Of a stretch of 14,706 nucleotides of DNA, positions 12,486 through 14,706 are shown in pieces (the first letter of the stretch is position 1; each line of letters begins with the position of its first letter). The stretch is from Chloroflexota bacterium. Its GTDB lineage: Bacteria; Chloroflexota; Limnocylindria; Limnocylindrales; CSP1-4. The notes beneath the pieces were generated by a model. It searched no databases and had not been told where the DNA came from. It saw only the letters and a program-made list of their open reading frames with translations. The stretch lies in contig JAJYMP010000416.1 of the NCBI GenBank assembly GCA_021786915.1, forward strand, positions 1-14,706, given 5' to 3'. A program made the translations under genes and the position numbers.

Positions 12486-12857
12486 ATGCTCCGCGACTTC
12501 CTCGCGATGCCGGCCGGCGTCCGGGTCTTCCTCGGCTACGCGTTCCTGATCCTGGCGATCATCGGGGTCTCGCTTCGGGCCGTGGTCGACCAGGCGACCG
12601 ATGCCCCCGTGTCGCTCGTCGGCGTGGTGGTGATGTGCCTGCTGGCGTTCACCATCTTCACCACGACCCTCGTGCTCCAGCGCAAGGAGGCCTCGCTCGC
12701 CATGGCCCGCCTGCTCTCGACGCTCACGCTCCCCGCCATCGTCCTCGGCCTGCTGGGCGCCCAGCCGCTGTTCGCCCTGTTCGCGACGGTCCTCGCCATC
12801 GCACTGTTCAGGGGCCTCAGCCGCCCGTCGGTCCGCGACTGGCTCAGCGAGCCCTGA
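12486..12857 (+). CDS. Small three-helix membrane protein, unknown function
   Basis: The protein has 123 residues with hydrophobic segments near 14-32 (FLGYAFLILAIIGVSL), 43-64 and 76-108, the last probably spanning one long or two short helices. Basic residues at the loops (RKEAS, FRGLSRPSVR) suggest a cytoplasmic C-terminus. I see no catalytic motif and do not recognise the family. The frame is open upstream to 12303, but that extension is Arg/Pro-rich and unlike a protein. The ATG at 12486 is taken because the hydrophobic protein begins there and a -10-like CATCAT lies 6 nt upstream. It is divergent from lacI, with its start about 225 bp from the lacI promoter, and is followed on the same strand by the DUF3105 gene after 118 bp. 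Confidence 0.75.
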   Translation: MLRDFLAMPAGVRVFLGYAFLILAIIGVSLRAVVDQATDAPVSLVGVVVMCLLAFTIFTTTLVLQRKEASLAMARLLSTLTLPAIVLGLLGAQPLFALFATVLAIALFRGLSRPSVRDWLSEP

Positions 12858-12883
12858 TCGCCACCGCTGCTCGCCGGCCGCGC

Positions 12884-12889
12884 TACGCT
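12884..12889 (+). promoter_or_regulatory. Candidate -10 box for the DUF3105 gene
   Basis: TACGCT, identical to the hexamer in front of the 137-aa gene, lies 27 bp past the previous stop. Initiation near 12896 would give a leader of about 80 nt to the GTG at 12976, which has its own GGAG. Confidence 0.4.
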
Positions 12890-12975
12890 TCGGACGACGG
12901 CACCGGCCTCGGGCCGGCGCGATCCGGTGGCGCGACCCGTCCCCCGCGCCTCGCACCCGCACGGAGCACCAACGC

Positions 12976-13884
12976 GTGAGCGACCGCAATCGACGGCCCG
13001 CACCTGGCCGCCAGCACCCACGCCATGACCGAGTCAAGGGGCCCGCCGCCCCGTCGGGCAGGCCCCAAGGCACGACGGGCTCGCCAGCAGGTGCCGGTGC
13101 GCCCGCCTCGCACGGCCCCTCGGGCTCGACACGGGCCGGCCGACGCGAGTTCGACCGCCGCCGCCCGCCCCAGCCGGCCACCCCCACGCTCATCGACCAG
13201 ATCCGCAAGCCGATCCTGGTCTCGTTCGTCGTGTTCGTCGTCATGGCCGTGGGCCTGGTGGTCGTCACGCAGGGAGCCTCGGCCGCGTACGGGTGCAAGA
13301 CGATCGACACCGTCCAGTCGCCCGCGCCCGGCGAACTGGGCCAGGTCCAGCCCGACCAGGGCAACGAGCACGTCCAGACCGGCGACAAGGTCGAGTACCA
13401 GACCTGCCCGCCGGCCTCCGGCAAGCACATCAACCAGATCGGCCTCGGCCCGATCCAGCCCAGGGTCTACGGCCCCAACGACCCGGCGGCGCCCAACGGC
13501 TGGGTCCACAACCTCGAGCACGGCGGGCTGGTCCTGCTCTACTCATGCGACAAGGGCGCCTGCGACACCACCTCGCTCGCCGCCCTGCAGACGTTCTACG
13601 ACCAGTTCCCCAAGAGCCCGGTCTGCGGCCTGTCGCCCGGTCTGGTCAGCCCGGTCATCGCCCACTTCGAGCAGATGCCCACCAAGTACGCGGCCCTGCT
13701 CTGGGATCGAGCCCTCTACCTCAACAGCCTGGACACCCAGACCATCGACCAGTTCTTCCTGCGGTACGCCGAGCGCCTGTCGAGCGACGGCAAGCTGATC
13801 GCCCCGCCCGAGCCGCAGTGTTCTGCGCCGTCCGCGTCCCCGGCGGCATCGTCATCGCCCGCGCCCAGCGCGTCGGGCGGCTGA
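12976..13884 (+). CDS. Membrane-anchored DUF3105-family protein
   Basis: The 302 residues have a long, basic, disordered N-terminal tail (1-75, predicted cytoplasmic), one transmembrane helix at about 79-100, and an extracytoplasmic DUF3105 domain (about 105-282). The family hallmark is the stretch ending WVHNLEHGG (176-184), preceded by NEHV and PPASGKH (146-151). These His residues suggest a metal site, but the biochemical function of the family is not established. Six Cys residues (107, 144, 191, 196, 217, 282) lie outside the membrane and may form disulfides. The tail 283-302 is Ser/Ala/Pro-rich. GTG 12976 has GGAG (12963-12966) 9 nt upstream. The stop is 10 bp before the FAH-family ATG, whose ribosome site overlaps this stop, so the two are co-transcribed. 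Confidence 0.9.
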   Translation: MSDRNRRPAPGRQHPRHDRVKGPAAPSGRPQGTTGSPAGAGAPASHGPSGSTRAGRREFDRRRPPQPATPTLIDQIRKPILVSFVVFVVMAVGLVVVTQGASAAYGCKTIDTVQSPAPGELGQVQPDQGNEHVQTGDKVEYQTCPPASGKHINQIGLGPIQPRVYGPNDPAAPNGWVHNLEHGGLVLLYSCDKGACDTTSLAALQTFYDQFPKSPVCGLSPGLVSPVIAHFEQMPTKYAALLWDRALYLNSLDTQTIDQFFLRYAERLSSDGKLIAPPEPQCSAPSASPAASSSPAPSASGG

Positions 13885-13894
13885 GGAGGCGCCA

Positions 13895-14706
13895 ATGCGT
13901 CTATACGCGCACGCTGACCGACTGGGGATGCCCCGGGTCGGCGTCCTGGTCGACGGGGAGCTGATCACGGGCGGCCAGCTGGCCAAGTTCGAGCCCCGCG
14001 ACGCGCCCTGGTCGCAGACGGTGTTCTTCCCGGGCAACCAGGTGATCATCCCTGGGTGGCGCGATTCCCTCGAGCGCACGGTCCGCCGTGCGGTGAAGGC
14101 GAAGGCGACGCGACGCGACCCCGCCTCGAGGCGGCCGCTGCCGGCGGTCTGGCTGCCCGAGAAGATCGTGGGCATCGGACTCAACTACGCGGACCATGCG
14201 CGCGAGGGGGGCCGCGAGGTCCCGAAGCGGCCCCTGATGTTCGCCAAGTTCGCGAACACGATCATCGCCCACGGCGAATCGATCGTGCAGCCGCCGGGCA
14301 CCCACGCGCTCGACCTCGAGGTGGAGCTGGGGGTGGTCGTCGGGCGGCGCGCGAGGCGCGTGCCGCCCGACGAGGCGATGGGCCACGTGGCGGGGTACGT
14401 GGTGGTCAACGACGTCTCGGCCCGCGACTGGCAGGGCAACCCGCAGGCGCTCGCCGAGGGCCAGAAGGGCGACGGGCAGTGGCTGCGCGCCAAGGGCAGC
14501 GACACGTTCCTGCCCGTTGGCCCCGTGCTGGTCACGCCCGACGAGGTCGACCCGGCCCAGGGCCTGCGGCTCCGCTCGTGGATCATCCGCGACGGCGAGA
14601 AGACGCTGATGCAGGACGGCAACACCCGCGACCTGCTCTTCGACGTGCCCAGCCTCGTGAGCCTGGTCAGTCAGGAGATCACGCTCGAGCCGGGAGACCT
14701 GATCAT
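13895..14706 (+). CDS. Fumarylacetoacetate hydrolase-family protein, partial (C-terminus beyond window)
   Basis: I translated 270 codons from the ATG at 13895; the frame is open to the right edge. The enzyme family hydrolyses or decarboxylates C-C bonds in beta-diketo or 2-oxo acids at the end of aromatic or sugar-acid catabolism; members include fumarylpyruvate/acylpyruvate hydrolases and HpcE-type isomerases. Visible motifs: GIGLNYADHARE (93-104), DLEVELG with metal ligands Glu142 and Glu144, and NDVSARD with metal ligand Asp173. KGSDTFLPVGP (200-210) is the substrate-pocket segment. EPGDLI (265-270) leads into the usual GDxxxTGTP, cut by the edge. Residues 1-85 are the variable N-terminal domain. 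A strong GGAGG, formed partly by the previous stop (TGAGGAGG), precedes the ATG. The substrate cannot be told from sequence alone; no other aromatic-catabolism gene is in view. Confidence 0.92.
   Translation, partial: MRLYAHADRLGMPRVGVLVDGELITGGQLAKFEPRDAPWSQTVFFPGNQVIIPGWRDSLERTVRRAVKAKATRRDPASRRPLPAVWLPEKIVGIGLNYADHAREGGREVPKRPLMFAKFANTIIAHGESIVQPPGTHALDLEVELGVVVGRRARRVPPDEAMGHVAGYVVVNDVSARDWQGNPQALAEGQKGDGQWLRAKGSDTFLPVGPVLVTPDEVDPAQGLRLRSWIIRDGEKTLMQDGNTRDLLFDVPSLVSLVSQEITLEPGDLI

Overview
The window is high-GC DNA with short intergenic gaps, GTG starts, strongly C/G-ending codons and several transcription units that appear to start at the start codon itself. Gene content (lipoproteins with Ala/Ser/Pro linkers, a DUF3105 protein, a LacI regulator with CUT1 sugar transporter genes, small orphan membrane proteins) fits a soil or freshwater Chloroflexota (Limnocylindria-like) genome. 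A high-GC actinobacterium is the main alternative. This assignment is inference, because no phylogenetic marker beyond one tRNA is present.

Layout, left to right. (1) 1-1760, minus: a MerR-type HTH regulator with a helical sensor-like region and a long disordered tail, overlapping by 4 bp (GTGA) a polytopic membrane protein that runs off the left edge. (2) 1923-2985, minus: a small Cys/His-rich protein, tRNA-Glu(UUC) with encoded CCA, and a three-helix membrane protein. (3) 3234-3896, minus: a SAM-methyltransferase-like protein with a degenerate cofactor motif, followed by a hairpin. (4) 3981-12260: a starch/maltodextrin locus. (5) 12486-14706, plus: a small membrane protein, a DUF3105 membrane-anchored protein, and a fumarylacetoacetate-hydrolase-family enzyme cut by the right edge.

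The starch locus has a clear logic. A secreted lipoprotein GH13 alpha-amylase (5577-7316, plus) would cut polymer outside the cell. A lipoprotein solute-binding protein and two MalF/MalG-type permeases (7455-10850, minus) would import the oligosaccharides. A cytoplasmic GH13 neopullulanase/cyclomaltodextrinase-type enzyme (3981-5540, minus) would hydrolyse them. A LacI-family repressor (11023-12099, minus) heads the transporter genes. No ATPase subunit gene is present, so a shared MalK/MsiK-type ATPase must be elsewhere.

The most notable non-coding signals are: (a) the 36-bp gap between the two head-to-head amylase genes, which holds two mirror-image TAGACT -10 boxes each exactly 6 nt from a start codon, predicting two leaderless mRNAs; (b) a consensus TTGACA-17-TAATCT promoter in front of lacI whose start point lies inside four tandem 13-bp CCGG-centred repeats, a strong candidate operator array; (c) an 18-bp perfect stem hairpin between the binding-protein and permease genes; (d) a 12-bp perfect stem terminator between the convergent transporter and amylase units. 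No CRISPR array, insertion sequence, prophage or defence system was seen.
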